Assembly (NCBI GenBank): GCA_028095925.1 | Contig: JAOHCW010000009.1 | Span: 1-47,020 of the forward strand | Direction: 5' to 3' | Length of the DNA: 47,020 nucleotides | From: Aquiluna sp. | GTDB lineage: Bacteria; Actinomycetota; Actinomycetes; Actinomycetales; Microbacteriaceae | Shown: positions 26,708 through 34,697 of the stretch, in pieces | Layout: every line of letters starts with the position of its first letter | How positions within the stretch are numbered: position 1 is the stretch's first letter | The notes under the pieces: generated by a model | What the model saw: the letters and a program-made list of their open reading frames with translations, nothing else | Databases searched by the model: none | What the model was told of the DNA's origin: nothing | Program-made: the position numbers and the translations under genes

Positions 26708-27368
26708 GAATTCTCAGTTCGTGGAGGTTTGTGGCAGACAGTCCAACCAGGGTGTCAATGATCTTTCTGTCGCTGCCACCGGGTAATTCAACCAAGTTTC
26801 TCACGCCAATTGCATGAGTTCCGGCGGCAGCTGCGCTGTTCAGGCCGGTAACCGAGTCCTCAAAGGCGATGCAGTCGATGGGTGCAACTCCCAGTTTCGC
26901 AGCAGCAGTCAAATAGGGCTCTGGGTGGGGCTTGCCGTATCGAACGTCGTCTCCCGCAATCACAACGTCAAAGGCCGCGAATGGAATCGATTCGGCAACC
27001 GCGAGGGCCATCCTGCGCATCGACATTGTTACTAGCGCGGTCTTGATGCCAGCCTGCTTGAGTTCAAGGAGTAATTCAAGAGAACCTGGACGCCAGGGTA
27101 AAACCTGCCTCAGCTGCTCAATAACTTCGTCGGTGAGGTGGTCGATTATCTCCTGGACGCTTTTGTCCTCGATGCCAAACTTTCGCTTAATTAGGTCCGA
27201 GGAGTCATACAGAGATGAGCCAATAACGCCTTTCTCGTCCTCGTCAGTCCAGATGGCGCCGTACTGGTTCGCCAGCCGGTTTTGGCTGATAGACCAGTAG
27301 TGCTCGGAGTCGACCAGGGTTCCGTCCATATCCCAAAGCACGGCGACGGGGAAAGCGTTTTTTGACAT
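26700..27368 (-). CDS. HAD superfamily phosphatase (subfamily IA)
   Basis: A 222-residue haloacid dehalogenase-type hydrolase similar to beta-phosphoglucomutase and phosphatase relatives. The four HAD motifs are visible: DMDGTLVDSE with nucleophile Asp and acid/base Asp, the Ser/Thr in VTMSMRR, a Lys in YGKPHPEPY, and FEDSVTGLNSA with the metal-binding Asp. A helical cap lies between residues ~20 and 90. Substrate is unknown. It leads the eleven-gene run down to ppm1. Confidence 0.9.
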   Translation of the reverse strand: MSKNAFPVAVLWDMDGTLVDSEHYWSISQNRLANQYGAIWTDEDEKGVIGSSLYDSSDLIKRKFGIEDKSVQEIIDHLTDEVIEQLRQVLPWRPGSLELLLELKQAGIKTALVTMSMRRMALAVAESIPFAAFDVVIAGDDVRYGKPHPEPYLTAAAKLGVAPIDCIAFEDSVTGLNSAAAAGTHAIGVRNLVELPGGSDRKIIDTLVGLSATNLHELRIHE

Positions 27369-27375
27369 TGCGGCA

Positions 27376-27381
27376 AGTCTA
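27376..27381 (-). promoter_or_regulatory. -10 box (TAGACT), leaderless promoter of the HAD-trmI operon
   Basis: On the minus strand TAGACT ends 7 bp before the ATG (27368-27366). It is divergent from the PAC2 promoter, for which TAGAGT (27397-27402) is a candidate -10. Confidence 0.4.
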
Positions 27382-27426
27382 GTTTGAGGTATGAATTAGA
27401 GTTTTCACCTGGAACAAAGGAGCTAG

Positions 27427-28278
27427 ATGCTTTCCGGTCGAATTCTGGTTCTGGCATTTGAGGGTTGGAACGACGCCACCGAGGCTGCCTCGGGCGCCGT
27501 AAAGGCCATCGCCGAGCAGATCCAGGCCATGACCATAGACGCCGTTGATCCAGAGGATTACTACGACTTCCAGTTTTCTCGCCCAATGCTCGAGCTTGAC
27601 GAGGACGGAAACCGCACCCTCAGCTGGCCAGGCACTGAGCTAATGCAGGCCTCTAAAGAGCAGATTGCAAAGATTCCAGCGCTTGATGATCTCTATTTGC
27701 TCATTGGCACCGAGCCCTCTAGGCGCTGGCTGAGCTTTGCCGGCGAGGTGCTGGAGATGGTTCAGGACCGCGAGATTGACTACGTGATCATGCTGGGTGC
27801 AATGCTGGCTGATGTGCCCCACACAAGACCCATGCAGGTTTTCCGCTCCTCACAGAACCCAGCTCTCAGAGAACTGTTTGACCTCGAGCCATCTCGTTAT
27901 GAGGGTCCCGTTGGAATCCTGACGGTTTTGTCCCAGGCGTTTGAGGCAGAGGGCATTCCGGTCCTTTCGCTTTGGGGTTCGGTTCCTCACTACGTCCACA
28001 ACACCTCAAACCCAAAGGCCGCGATCAGCTTTCTATCCGAGCTAACCTCCGTCACACCGTTTGCCTTTGACTCTGACACTCTTACCGAACTTGCTTTCGA
28101 GTGGGAGCGCTCAATCGATGAGATGGCGGAGTCTGACGAGGAGATGGCCGCCTACGTCACCCAGCTGGAGACCAGTCGCGATGAATTGGATTCCCAGCAG
28201 GCATCTGGGGACGCCCTAGCCAAAGAATTTGAGCGCTACCTCAGGCAGCGTCCAGACTCCCCGGGAGACCAGGGCTAA
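27427..28278 (+). CDS. PAC2 family protein
   Basis: A 283-residue member of the PAC2 family, related to the eukaryotic and archaeal proteasome assembly chaperone. Family features include LVLAFEGWNDATEAAS, a RPMLELDEDGNR segment, the central LLIGTEPSRRWLSF, and SLWGSVPHYVHNTSNPKA. The acidic C-terminus is helical. Its bacterial role is unknown. In Actinobacteria it is typically near trmI and proteasome genes; here it is kept although those genes are absent from the neighbourhood. AAAGGAG precedes the ATG. Its stop interlocks with that of uppP. Confidence 0.9.
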   Translation: MLSGRILVLAFEGWNDATEAASGAVKAIAEQIQAMTIDAVDPEDYYDFQFSRPMLELDEDGNRTLSWPGTELMQASKEQIAKIPALDDLYLLIGTEPSRRWLSFAGEVLEMVQDREIDYVIMLGAMLADVPHTRPMQVFRSSQNPALRELFDLEPSRYEGPVGILTVLSQAFEAEGIPVLSLWGSVPHYVHNTSNPKAAISFLSELTSVTPFAFDSDTLTELAFEWERSIDEMAESDEEMAAYVTQLETSRDELDSQQASGDALAKEFERYLRQRPDSPGDQG

Positions 28279-29102
28279 ATAGCACCGATCGCAAGGCCGA
28301 TCAGCAGCAGCGACCCCACCATTACCCGCCAGAGCACAAATGGCAAGAAGGAACCTCGCTCTAGATAGCGAAGTAGCCAGGCGATAACCGCATAGCCAGA
28401 AACAAAGCTCACAATCGTGGCAGTGATGGTTGCCAAAAGCAGATCCTGTGGCAAATCTCCAAACGAGCTAACAAACTGCAGAGTGCCAGCTGCCAGAACC
28501 GCGGGAATTGCGAGCAGGAAGCTGTAGCGAGCAGCAGCCTCTCTGGTAAATCCCAAAAGCAGCCCGACGGTAATTGATCCACCCGATCTTGAGACCCCGG
28601 GAATAAGGGCAAGCGCCTGGCCAAGACCGAAGGCAATACCCGACCCCACACCCAACTCGCTAATTGCCCTGCGCTTTTTACCTACGAAGTCAGCTAGCCC
28701 TAGAAGGAGCCCAAAGACGATCAGCGTCACTCCGATGACCCAAAGCTGCCGAACCTCGTTTTCCACCTGTTCCCTGAATAGCAGCCCCAAAACCGCGATC
28801 GGAAGAGTTCCCACGATTATCAGCCAGCCCATGCGAGCCTCTCCTGGCTGCTTGGACCATGACTGAAACCCGGAGCTAAACCACGCGGAGACTATTGAAA
28901 CGATGGTCTTAAAGAAGTAGCTGATCACGGCCAGCTCGGTGCCAATCTGAATGGTCGCAATGAAGGCGGTCAACTGAGGTTTGCTGAGCTCACTGAGGCC
29001 CATCAGCTCCTGCGCGATTTGAACGTGGGCCGATGAAGATATGGGCAGGAATTCTGTGAGGCCTTGAATTAGTCCCAGCAGTATGGCTTCAAAGAAACTC
29101 AC
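28275..29102 (-). CDS. uppP: Undecaprenyl-diphosphatase UppP (BacA)
   Basis: UppP dephosphorylates undecaprenyl diphosphate to recycle the lipid carrier of cell-wall synthesis. The 275-residue integral membrane protein has both signatures: the N-terminal GLTEFLPISSSAHV with the conserved Glu, and PGVSRSGGSIT. Around eight hydrophobic segments are visible. The GTG start overlaps the stop of the upstream small gene (GTGA). The 3' end overlaps the PAC2 gene by 4 bp (CTAA). Confidence 0.95.
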   Translation of the reverse strand: MSFFEAILLGLIQGLTEFLPISSSAHVQIAQELMGLSELSKPQLTAFIATIQIGTELAVISYFFKTIVSIVSAWFSSGFQSWSKQPGEARMGWLIIVGTLPIAVLGLLFREQVENEVRQLWVIGVTLIVFGLLLGLADFVGKKRRAISELGVGSGIAFGLGQALALIPGVSRSGGSITVGLLLGFTREAAARYSFLLAIPAVLAAGTLQFVSSFGDLPQDLLLATITATIVSFVSGYAVIAWLLRYLERGSFLPFVLWRVMVGSLLLIGLAIGAI

Positions 29103-29305
29103 TGCTCTTCGGCCTGCTCGAAAGGCAGATACTCCCCGTAGGTCTGCTGCAGCGCCTCTTCATAGCCGAGGAATGCCTCTTCAAGCTGATCGTAGGCAAG
29201 GTTGAGCGCCTCGTCGTTTCCCTCGCGCCTGGTGGCGGAGGCATCAAGGTGCCGCTCTAGCGCGGAAACCAACCTCTGCAGGGCAACTGCTGGATCCTCA
29301 TGCAT
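29099..29305 (-). CDS. Small acidic protein upstream of uppP
   Basis: A 68-residue acidic protein (many Glu and Asp), predicted to be two helices (VALQRLVSALERHLDASA and ALNLAYDQLEEAFLGYEEAL) with the tail EYLPFEQAEEQ. No family is recognised. Translational coupling with uppP (4-bp GTGA overlap) and a good leaderless promoter (TAGCTT, 6 bp before the ATG) argue that it is real. Confidence 0.7.
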   Translation of the reverse strand: MHEDPAVALQRLVSALERHLDASATRREGNDEALNLAYDQLEEAFLGYEEALQQTYGEYLPFEQAEEQ

Positions 29306-29311
29306 ATCTAA

Positions 29312-29317
29312 AAGCTA
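29312..29317 (-). promoter_or_regulatory. -10 box (TAGCTT), leaderless promoter of the small gene-uppP pair
   Basis: On the minus strand TAGCTT ends 6 bp before the ATG (29305-29303). Confidence 0.45.
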
Positions 29318-29373
29318 TCGCTTCGCCTGCAGCTTTCCAAGTACCCCCGCTGTTTCTCTACTTGCTTTCGTGG

Positions 29374-29379
29374 TAGATT
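29374..29379 (+). promoter_or_regulatory. -10 box (TAGATT) of tRNA-Leu
   Basis: TAGATT lies 10 bp upstream of the mature tRNA 5' end. No good -35 is seen. Confidence 0.35.
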
Positions 29380-29389
29380 TCATCCTTGA

Positions 29390-29473
29390 GTCCGGGTGGC
29401 GGAATGGTAGACGCGCTAGCTTGAGGTGCTAGTCCTCGCATAGAGGGTGGGGGTTCAAGTCCCCCCTCGGACA
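29390..29473 (+). tRNA. tRNA-Leu (anticodon GAG)
   Basis: An 84-nt class II tRNA. The acceptor GTCCGGG pairs with CTCGGAC (one G-T pair) before discriminator A. The anticodon stem CTAGC/GCTAG encloses the loop TTGAGGT with anticodon GAG. There is a long variable arm (CCTCGCATAGAGG) and a T-arm with GGTTCAAGTCC. CCA is not encoded. It reads CUC and CUU codons. Confidence 0.97.
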
Positions 29474-29489
29474 CAACAAATGACTCAGT

Positions 29490-29495
29490 TAGAAT
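29490..29495 (+). promoter_or_regulatory. -10 box (TAGAAT), leaderless promoter of the sirtuin gene
   Basis: TAGAAT ends 6 bp before the GTG at 29502, just after the tRNA-Leu gene. No ribosome-binding site is present. Confidence 0.5.
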
Positions 29496-29501
29496 CGGCA
29501 A

Positions 29502-30326
29502 GTGACAGATTCCCTCAGCCCGGCAATTAGCTACTCGGTTGACCGCGCCAGAGAGATTCTCGCTAACCGAACAGCACTGATAATCACCGGAGCAGGCATC
29601 TCCACAGACAGTGGCATTCCCGACTATCGAGGCGAGGGTCGGGTTCAAAAGCACCCACTCGCATTTGATGAGTTCATGGGCTCCAAGTCAAACCAGGCCC
29701 GCTACTGGGCCCGCAGCTATGTCGGTTGGAACCGGATCGCAAGAGCAAACCCGAATTTAGGCCACCAGGCTATTGCCGATGCCGAGAAGCGAGGGGTTAT
29801 CTCATCCGTGATAACTCAGAACGTTGATGGGCTTCACCAAAAGGCTGGATCGAGGTCTGTATTAGAGCTCCACGGCCGACTAGATCGTGTGCTGTGCGTG
29901 GGTTGTGGCGACAGCTTCTCCCGTCTCGAGATGGATGAGCGCATCGCGGAGGCAAACCCACAGCTAATCAGGGACTTCAGCGTTGAGTTCTCCCCCGACG
30001 GCGATGCCGAGGTTGAGGTTCCAGAGGGCTTCACAGTCCCAGACTGCAGCTGCGGATCTCACTACAAGCCAGATGTTGTCTTCTTTGGTGAGCAGGTGCC
30101 AAAGCCCAGAGTTGCCGACGCCGAATCACGCGTGGCTGCAGCGGAGGCAATCTTGGTTGCAGGCAGCTCCCTCACGGTGAACTCGGGCCTGAGATTGGTA
30201 AAGCGTGCGGTGGCAGACGAGAAACCGGTTGTGATTGTCAATCTGGGACCAACCAGGGCAGATGAGTTTGCGAGCGTGAGAATCAATGGTTCAACTACAG
30301 ATTTGCTAGGTGCGATTCTTGGCTAA
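29502..30326 (+). CDS. cobB: Sir2 family NAD-dependent protein deacylase
   Basis: A 274-residue sirtuin that removes acyl groups from protein lysines, consuming NAD+. NAD-site motifs GAGISTDSGIPDYRG and TQNVDGLHQKAG, the catalytic His in ELHGRL, and GSSLTVNSG are present. The zinc site is a CVGC pair and a C-S-C pair about 60 residues later. It is longer than minimal class III sirtuins because of an insert between the zinc pairs. The 3' end overlaps the histidine phosphatase start by about 8 bp. Confidence 0.94.
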   Translation: MTDSLSPAISYSVDRAREILANRTALIITGAGISTDSGIPDYRGEGRVQKHPLAFDEFMGSKSNQARYWARSYVGWNRIARANPNLGHQAIADAEKRGVISSVITQNVDGLHQKAGSRSVLELHGRLDRVLCVGCGDSFSRLEMDERIAEANPQLIRDFSVEFSPDGDAEVEVPEGFTVPDCSCGSHYKPDVVFFGEQVPKPRVADAESRVAAAEAILVAGSSLTVNSGLRLVKRAVADEKPVVIVNLGPTRADEFASVRINGSTTDLLGAILG

Positions 30327-30900
30327 CGAGACGGTACTGGGTCTTTTTAGGCATGGCCAGACCGATTGGAACATAGACCTCAGACTGCAAGGCACAGCGG
30401 ATATCCCCATGAATCAGGTTGGCATTCAGCAGGTTCAGCAGGCTGCGCTTCACCTTCCCACAAAGTGGGACATCGTGCTCTCCTCTCCCCTGGAGCGGGC
30501 CAGGCACACAGCCGAAATTCTCGCTGAGCGAATCGGTGCCAAAGAGGTGATGCAGGACGACTTGCTTCTAGAGCGCGCCTTTGGAATCGGTGAGGGCATG
30601 CTCTACACCGAGTGGCATGAGAAGTACTCCCAACTCGACGAGATCCCCGGTGCCGAGTCAACACAGGCCGTCACGCAACGCGCCAGGCTGCTGCTTTCAG
30701 AGGTGACCAAACGTCACGCCGGCGCTCGCGTTCTAGCCGTTAGTCATGGTGCGCTAATTAGGTTTGTGCTCTCCGAGGTAACGGATGGCAAGGTCCCACC
30801 CAAGGGTGAGAGGTTAGAAAATGCCTCGCTGCATGTGTTGCGCGCTCAGGAGAGCTGGACCTTAGACGCCTGGGCTCCAAAACCCTTAGGAAGCAGCTAG
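30319..30900 (+). CDS. Histidine phosphatase family protein (phosphoglycerate mutase-like)
   Basis: A ~193-residue phosphohydrolase of the histidine phosphatase branch 1. The phospho-accepting RHG motif is in FRHGQTDWN, the second catalytic residues in SSPLERARHTAE, the acid Glu in LLERAFGIGEG, and the second His in VSHGALIRF. Substrate is unknown. TTG at 30319 is preceded by AGGTG; the GTG at 30310 is also possible. Its 3' end overlaps the GT4 gene by 15 bp. Confidence 0.9.
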   Translation: MANETVLGLFRHGQTDWNIDLRLQGTADIPMNQVGIQQVQQAALHLPTKWDIVLSSPLERARHTAEILAERIGAKEVMQDDLLLERAFGIGEGMLYTEWHEKYSQLDEIPGAESTQAVTQRARLLLSEVTKRHAGARVLAVSHGALIRFVLSEVTDGKVPPKGERLENASLHVLRAQESWTLDAWAPKPLGSS

Positions 30901-31968
30901 CTCTTCACAAAGCTCAATAAAGAGCTCCGCGCTGTCTTCCCAGGTAAAGAACTCGGCTTGAGTCAGGCCAAGATCGCTGTGGAGCTTCCAGTCTCGCTTT
31001 ACCCCAAGTCTCTTCACCTGCTCCGAGAACGCAATCGCATCTGTGGCCGTAAACCGCAGCCCGGCAGGGCCCGCAACCTCATCGAAGATGGGTATGTCGC
31101 TAAGAATTACAGGACAACCGCGCTCCATTGCCTCAACGACGGGAATCCCAAAGCCCTCATCCATTGATGCGCTTACCAGCGCCTTTGCCGCGTGCAGCCA
31201 CTCGTGGTATTCGTCCCTGGTGACACCGTTTTCAAACCGCACATCAGCTCCGACCTCATCCGCAATGACTTGCAGCTCTGCCTTGCGCTCAGCGGTGATT
31301 CGGCTTAGCAGAACAAGAGTGTGATCTGAGAGGTACTGCATGCCCCTGATGAGCGTCTCGACGTTTTTGTAGCCAATGAAGCTGCCCATGTAGACCAAGA
31401 ATTTTGAATCATGGCGGTTTGCCTTTTCGACCCGCTCTGGGGCCTGGGCGGCGTTGTGGATCACGTAGATAGGCCGCTTCGTAAGTCGATGCACGAGCAT
31501 CTGGTCCTTTGTGGTCTCCGAGACGGTCGCCACGGCATCAGCGAGGTTAAGAAGTCTGCGCTGTGGCCAGTAGCTCAGGTGATACAAGAACCAAACGATG
31601 CGGATAAATAAATTGAAATTTGCGGGAGGAGTGCGGTGGCGATAGTAGATCATGTCGTGGAGCGTGTAGACCAGCTTGAAGTTTCTTCCCAAGCCGCTGG
31701 TCGTTTGCATGGGAGAGAACAAAACCTTGATTCCCTCCCTGTTTAGCCTTCGCGTCGAAAAAAGCTCTTTCGGTGAGGCAACTGGGTTGGTGAAATAGAT
31801 GCGAAGCTGGTCGCTTTTTGGCAGCAGGTCAGCCTTTTGCTGACTGTCGACCATCACCGTAAGAGGGGTCAGATTCAACACCTCTTCAATCAGCCCGAGG
31901 GAAAAGCTGGTTATGCCATCTGGCTTGGTTGGGTTTATGTACCTCCCGTCAAACCAAATACCCTCCAT
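30886..31968 (-). CDS. Glycosyltransferase family 4 protein
   Basis: A 360-residue GT-B glycosyltransferase. The C-terminal GT4 signature is clear: VYMGSFIGYKNVETLIRGM, VSASMDEGFGIPVVEAMERGCPVILSDI with the E-x7-E pair. The N-terminal domain includes YTLHDMIYYR and VATVSETTKDQ. It probably transfers a hexose, such as mannose, in cell-envelope glycan or lipid synthesis; donor and acceptor cannot be told. It overlaps the upstream hydrolase gene by 1 bp. Confidence 0.88.
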   Translation of the reverse strand: MEGIWFDGRYINPTKPDGITSFSLGLIEEVLNLTPLTVMVDSQQKADLLPKSDQLRIYFTNPVASPKELFSTRRLNREGIKVLFSPMQTTSGLGRNFKLVYTLHDMIYYRHRTPPANFNLFIRIVWFLYHLSYWPQRRLLNLADAVATVSETTKDQMLVHRLTKRPIYVIHNAAQAPERVEKANRHDSKFLVYMGSFIGYKNVETLIRGMQYLSDHTLVLLSRITAERKAELQVIADEVGADVRFENGVTRDEYHEWLHAAKALVSASMDEGFGIPVVEAMERGCPVILSDIPIFDEVAGPAGLRFTATDAIAFSEQVKRLGVKRDWKLHSDLGLTQAEFFTWEDSAELFIELCEELAAS

Positions 31969-32819
31969 TAGGCCACCAGGTATTCGCTTAGGTGGGTGGC
32001 AACCTCTGAAGGTCGCTCGTAGTGGGTTAGGTGCCCAACGCCCCTGAGAACACGAAGGTCGGCCCCGGTCACCCTTGCAAGCTCAAGCTGGCCCTGCAAA
32101 GGTGCTACGACGTCCCTTTCCCCCGCAATCGCAAGCAGCTTGGTGGGGAGACTTTCGGCATAATCCAGAACGTTGCCGCTGCTCGCTGCCCGATAACCCT
32201 CTGCGACCACTCGGTTGCTCTCGAAAACCGAAAAGTAACTGGAGTGCTGTTTGTGGATAAACCTTCTGACACCTGGGTTCCTGGTCTTTGCAAGCGCGAC
32301 TGACATGCCCCTAACCACCGCCTGTGAGGTAAGGAGGTTCGAGCCTTCGCGGGATCCGAGTTCGTAGTAGCGGTCGGCAAGTTTGTTACCTTTCGAGCCA
32401 GCTTCGCTAGCGCGAGTCGTGATGGGGTTTTGCAGGGCGACTTTCTCGATTTCCAGGCCTTGGCTATATGCGGATGCCACAACAAGCGAGCCAAAGCTGT
32501 GACCGAGAATCAGGTCATAGCCACCGGAGGCCGTCACGAAATCAACTAGCCAGCTTGCGTAGTTATCGAGGTTGTGCTCAGAGTCCAAAGCCGGAGTCTT
32601 TCCAAACCCAGGAAGGTCGGGAATTGTAAATCGCACCTGTGGCAGAGCTCCCGCCACCCCAAGAAGTCCGTGGTGATCGCCTCGAAAGCCGTGAATAAGG
32701 AGAACCCGCGGCCCGCCGTCACCAAGGTGCCAGGTGGCGGTTGAACCGACATCTCTACGTTTGAGCCTTAGTTCGGCAAGCCTAAAAAGGCTTTGCGGAG
32801 AACTTTTCAACACCTGCAC
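31968..32819 (-). CDS. Alpha/beta hydrolase
   Basis: A 283-residue alpha/beta-hydrolase fold protein. The oxyanion motif LIHGFRG, nucleophile elbow GHSFGS (Ser108), acid Asp in AGERDVVAP and the final catalytic His in GVGHLTHYE are all present. No signal peptide. Substrate is unknown. Co-transcribed with the GT4 gene (1-bp overlap). The GTG start has a TAGACT box 6 bp upstream and no ribosome-binding site. Confidence 0.88.
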   Translation of the reverse strand: MQVLKSSPQSLFRLAELRLKRRDVGSTATWHLGDGGPRVLLIHGFRGDHHGLLGVAGALPQVRFTIPDLPGFGKTPALDSEHNLDNYASWLVDFVTASGGYDLILGHSFGSLVVASAYSQGLEIEKVALQNPITTRASEAGSKGNKLADRYYELGSREGSNLLTSQAVVRGMSVALAKTRNPGVRRFIHKQHSSYFSVFESNRVVAEGYRAASSGNVLDYAESLPTKLLAIAGERDVVAPLQGQLELARVTGADLRVLRGVGHLTHYERPSEVATHLSEYLVA

Positions 32820-32825
32820 GGCACA

Positions 32826-32831
32826 AGTCTA
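32826..32831 (-). promoter_or_regulatory. -10 box (TAGACT), leaderless promoter of the hydrolase-GT4 pair
   Basis: On the minus strand TAGACT ends 6 bp before the GTG (32819-32817). Confidence 0.45.
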
Positions 32832-32877
32832 GGTTCCTCTAAGCCCTGCAATAGGGTGCTCTCAGGAGATTAAGAAC

Positions 32878-33585
32878 TTGCTTGATTTTGACTTTGACCC
32901 CCAGATGCCAGCCTGGGCCAAGCGCCTGGCGGTATTTGACCTGGAGACCACGGGTCTGGATTTGAATACCTCAAGGATTGTGACCGCGTGTGTCGCGGTC
33001 ATCAATCAAAACGGTGAGACCGAGAGCGTCTCCGAGTGGCTTGTAAACCCCGGCATCGAGATCCCTGAGGCGGCAAGCCGAGTCCATGGTGTGACCACGG
33101 AGGTGGCAAGGGAAAAAGGCGCTGAACCGGCTAGCTCTGTCCAAGAGATTGTCGAGCTACTGAGAAGCCTGAACCTTGAGATGCCTTTGGTTGCCTTCAA
33201 TGCCTCCTATGACTTCAGCATCCTGCGCTCAGAAGCCCTGAGGTACTCGCTCGAGCCACTTGACCCAAAGCCCGTGATCGACCCCCTAGTTATAGATCGG
33301 AAGCTTGAGAGGTACCGCAGTGGCAAAAAGAATCTTGCGACTTTGACCGCAATCTACAAAGTCGAACTTTCCGATGCCCACAACTCAACCGCAGATGCTG
33401 TTGCTGCTGGCCAGCTGGCTCAGCGGATGGCCGCAAAATACCCGGAGCTGGACATCGATCTCGGCGAGCTCCACGACCTCCAGGCTCGCTGGGCCGACGA
33501 GTGGCAGCTATCGATGCAGGAGTTCCTTAAAAAGCAAAACCGCCCGGATTTCCGGGCGGAATTGGGTTGGCCAATAAAGAATTAG
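32878..33585 (+). CDS. DnaQ-like 3'-5' exonuclease (DEDDh)
   Basis: A stand-alone 235-residue exonuclease resembling the epsilon proofreading subunit of DNA polymerase III. The DEDDh residues are visible: FDLETTG (Asp, Glu), FNASYDF (Asp) and AHNSTADA (His, Asp). It has no helicase or GIY-YIG fusion. The TTG start has AGGAG upstream. The last codons contain an 8-bp GC hairpin that is the terminator for rpmE2 on the other strand, and the two stop codons interlock (TTAG). Confidence 0.9.
   Translation: MLDFDFDPQMPAWAKRLAVFDLETTGLDLNTSRIVTACVAVINQNGETESVSEWLVNPGIEIPEAASRVHGVTTEVAREKGAEPASSVQEIVELLRSLNLEMPLVAFNASYDFSILRSEALRYSLEPLDPKPVIDPLVIDRKLERYRSGKKNLATLTAIYKVELSDAHNSTADAVAAGQLAQRMAAKYPELDIDLGELHDLQARWADEWQLSMQEFLKKQNRPDFRAELGWPIKN
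33530..33559 (-). terminator. rpmE2 terminator embedded in the exonuclease coding sequence
   Basis: CCGCCCGG (33540-33547) and CCGGGCGG (33552-33559) form a perfect 8-bp stem with a 4-nt loop. On the minus strand it is followed by TTTTGCTTTTT, a typical U-tract. It begins 23 bp beyond the rpmE2 stop and encodes exonuclease residues N-R-P-D-F-R-A on the plus strand. Confidence 0.85.
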
Positions 33586-33830
33586 CCGAAGTTCTTGTAA
33601 CGCTCGTTGAAGCGCTCGACCCTACCTGCGGAGTCCATGATGCGCTGCTTGCCCGTGTAGAACGGGTGGCTAGCGGAGCTGATCTCAACGTCATAGACCG
33701 GGTAGGTGTTTCCGTCTTCCCACTCCATTGTCTTGTCGCTGGTGAGGGTGGAACGGGTTAGAAAGGCAACGCCGGACGCAAGGTCGCGGAAGATGACCTG
33801 TCCGTAGCTTGGGTGAATATCAGCCTTCAT
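33582..33830 (-). CDS. rpmE2: 50S ribosomal protein L31 type B
   Basis: An 82-residue L31 of the zinc-independent type B: it lacks the CxxC pair and has the typical [10 protein letters not shown] start, [19 protein letters not shown] and a long C-terminal tail ([13 protein letters not shown]). AAGGAA lies before the ATG at 33830; a longer upstream frame is not used. In many Actinobacteria this form is induced in zinc starvation, but no Zur-box is evident here. Confidence 0.95.
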   Translation of the reverse strand: MKADIHPSYGQVIFRDLASGVAFLTRSTLTSDKTMEWEDGNTYPVYDVEISSASHPFYTGKQRIMDSAGRVERFNERYKNFG

Positions 33831-33852
33831 GATTTCCTTTTTTGTGAGTTTC

Positions 33853-33867
33853 GTTGCTTTGAGCAAC
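33853..33867. promoter_or_regulatory. Palindrome GTTGCT-N3-AGCAAC in the rpmE2 leader
   Basis: Two 6-bp perfect arms with a 3-bp spacer, centred 30 bp upstream of the rpmE2 ATG. It could be an operator or a leader hairpin. It does not resemble the A/T-rich Zur box. Confidence 0.35.
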
Positions 33868-33901
33868 AGCGCCAAAGCCTAGCAGATTCGCTTCCCCAGC
33901 G

Positions 33902-34684
33902 CTAGGGTGCGGTCGCCCTAAAGCGACCGTCTTCCCGCGTTACTTTTAGTGGGTATCTGAAGGTCTCGGAGACAGCCTCTGAAGTCAAGGTGCTTGCGAT
34001 TTCGCCCCGCGCAACCACTGCCCCGTCCTGCAAAAGAAGCGCGTGCGTGAACCCGGCAGGGATTTCTTCAATGTGGTGGGTGACCATTGCAATCGCAGGT
34101 GCTGTTTCCGACATGGCGTAACCGGAGAGCAGGCTAATGGTCTGCTCGCGGGCTGCCATGTCCAAACTTGCAACCGGTTCGTCGAGCAGCAACAGCTCGG
34201 GGTCGGTCATTATCGACCTTGCGATTTGAACGCGCTTTTTCTCGCCGTCGCTAAGGGTTCCGATAGGGCGGTCTTCAAACTCGCTTAGCTGCCACTCGGC
34301 CAAGACTCTTCTTGCCCGGCGCTCATCTATTGCGTCGTATTCCTCGCGCCAGCGTCCTGTGATTCCATAACTTGCGGTCATTACTGCGTTTAGGACGCTC
34401 TCACTGTTTGGGATTTGTGCAGCAAGTGCGCTCGATGCGAATCCGATTCGGGTGCGCAGTTCAAAAACATTGACCTCGCCCAGGTTCTCATCGAGGATCA
34501 TGGCCTTGCCTGAGCTGGGCTGAATCTGCGCTGCCAGAACCCTTAGCAGGGTAGTTTTTCCAGCTCCGTTGGGCCCAAGAATTACCCAGCGCTCGGAGGC
34601 ATCTAGAGATAGGTTGATAGCCTTCAGGATCTCCCTGTTTGAGCGCTTTACAGCTACATTCTGAAGATCAATTACCTTTGCCAT
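33902..34684 (-). CDS. ABC transporter ATP-binding protein
   Basis: A 260-residue ATPase with Walker A GPNGAGKTT, Q-loop region, signature LSDGEKKRV, Walker B LLLLDEPVASLD and the switch His in VTHHIEEIP. Its overall sequence resembles stand-alone ABC ATPases of the YlmA type. No permease gene is adjacent. ATG at 34684 has a TAGGAT box 7 bp upstream that contains the glgA stop codon; the TTG at 34690 is less likely. Confidence 0.88.
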   Translation of the reverse strand: MAKVIDLQNVAVKRSNREILKAINLSLDASERWVILGPNGAGKTTLLRVLAAQIQPSSGKAMILDENLGEVNVFELRTRIGFASSALAAQIPNSESVLNAVMTASYGITGRWREEYDAIDERRARRVLAEWQLSEFEDRPIGTLSDGEKKRVQIARSIMTDPELLLLDEPVASLDMAAREQTISLLSGYAMSETAPAIAMVTHHIEEIPAGFTHALLLQDGAVVARGEIASTLTSEAVSETFRYPLKVTREDGRFRATAP

Positions 34685-34691
34685 CGGCAAA

Positions 34692-34697
34692 ATCCTA
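34692..34697 (-). promoter_or_regulatory. -10 box (TAGGAT) of the ABC ATPase, containing the glgA stop codon
   Basis: On the minus strand, TAG of the glgA stop forms the first half of TAGGAT. The box ends 7 bp before the ATG at 34684. Confidence 0.35.

Noticed and set aside
33902..34684. LSDGEKKRV signature of the ABC ATPase as a sign of inactivation
   Set aside because: S-D-G-E is a common variant of the LSGGQ motif; all other ATPase motifs are intact.
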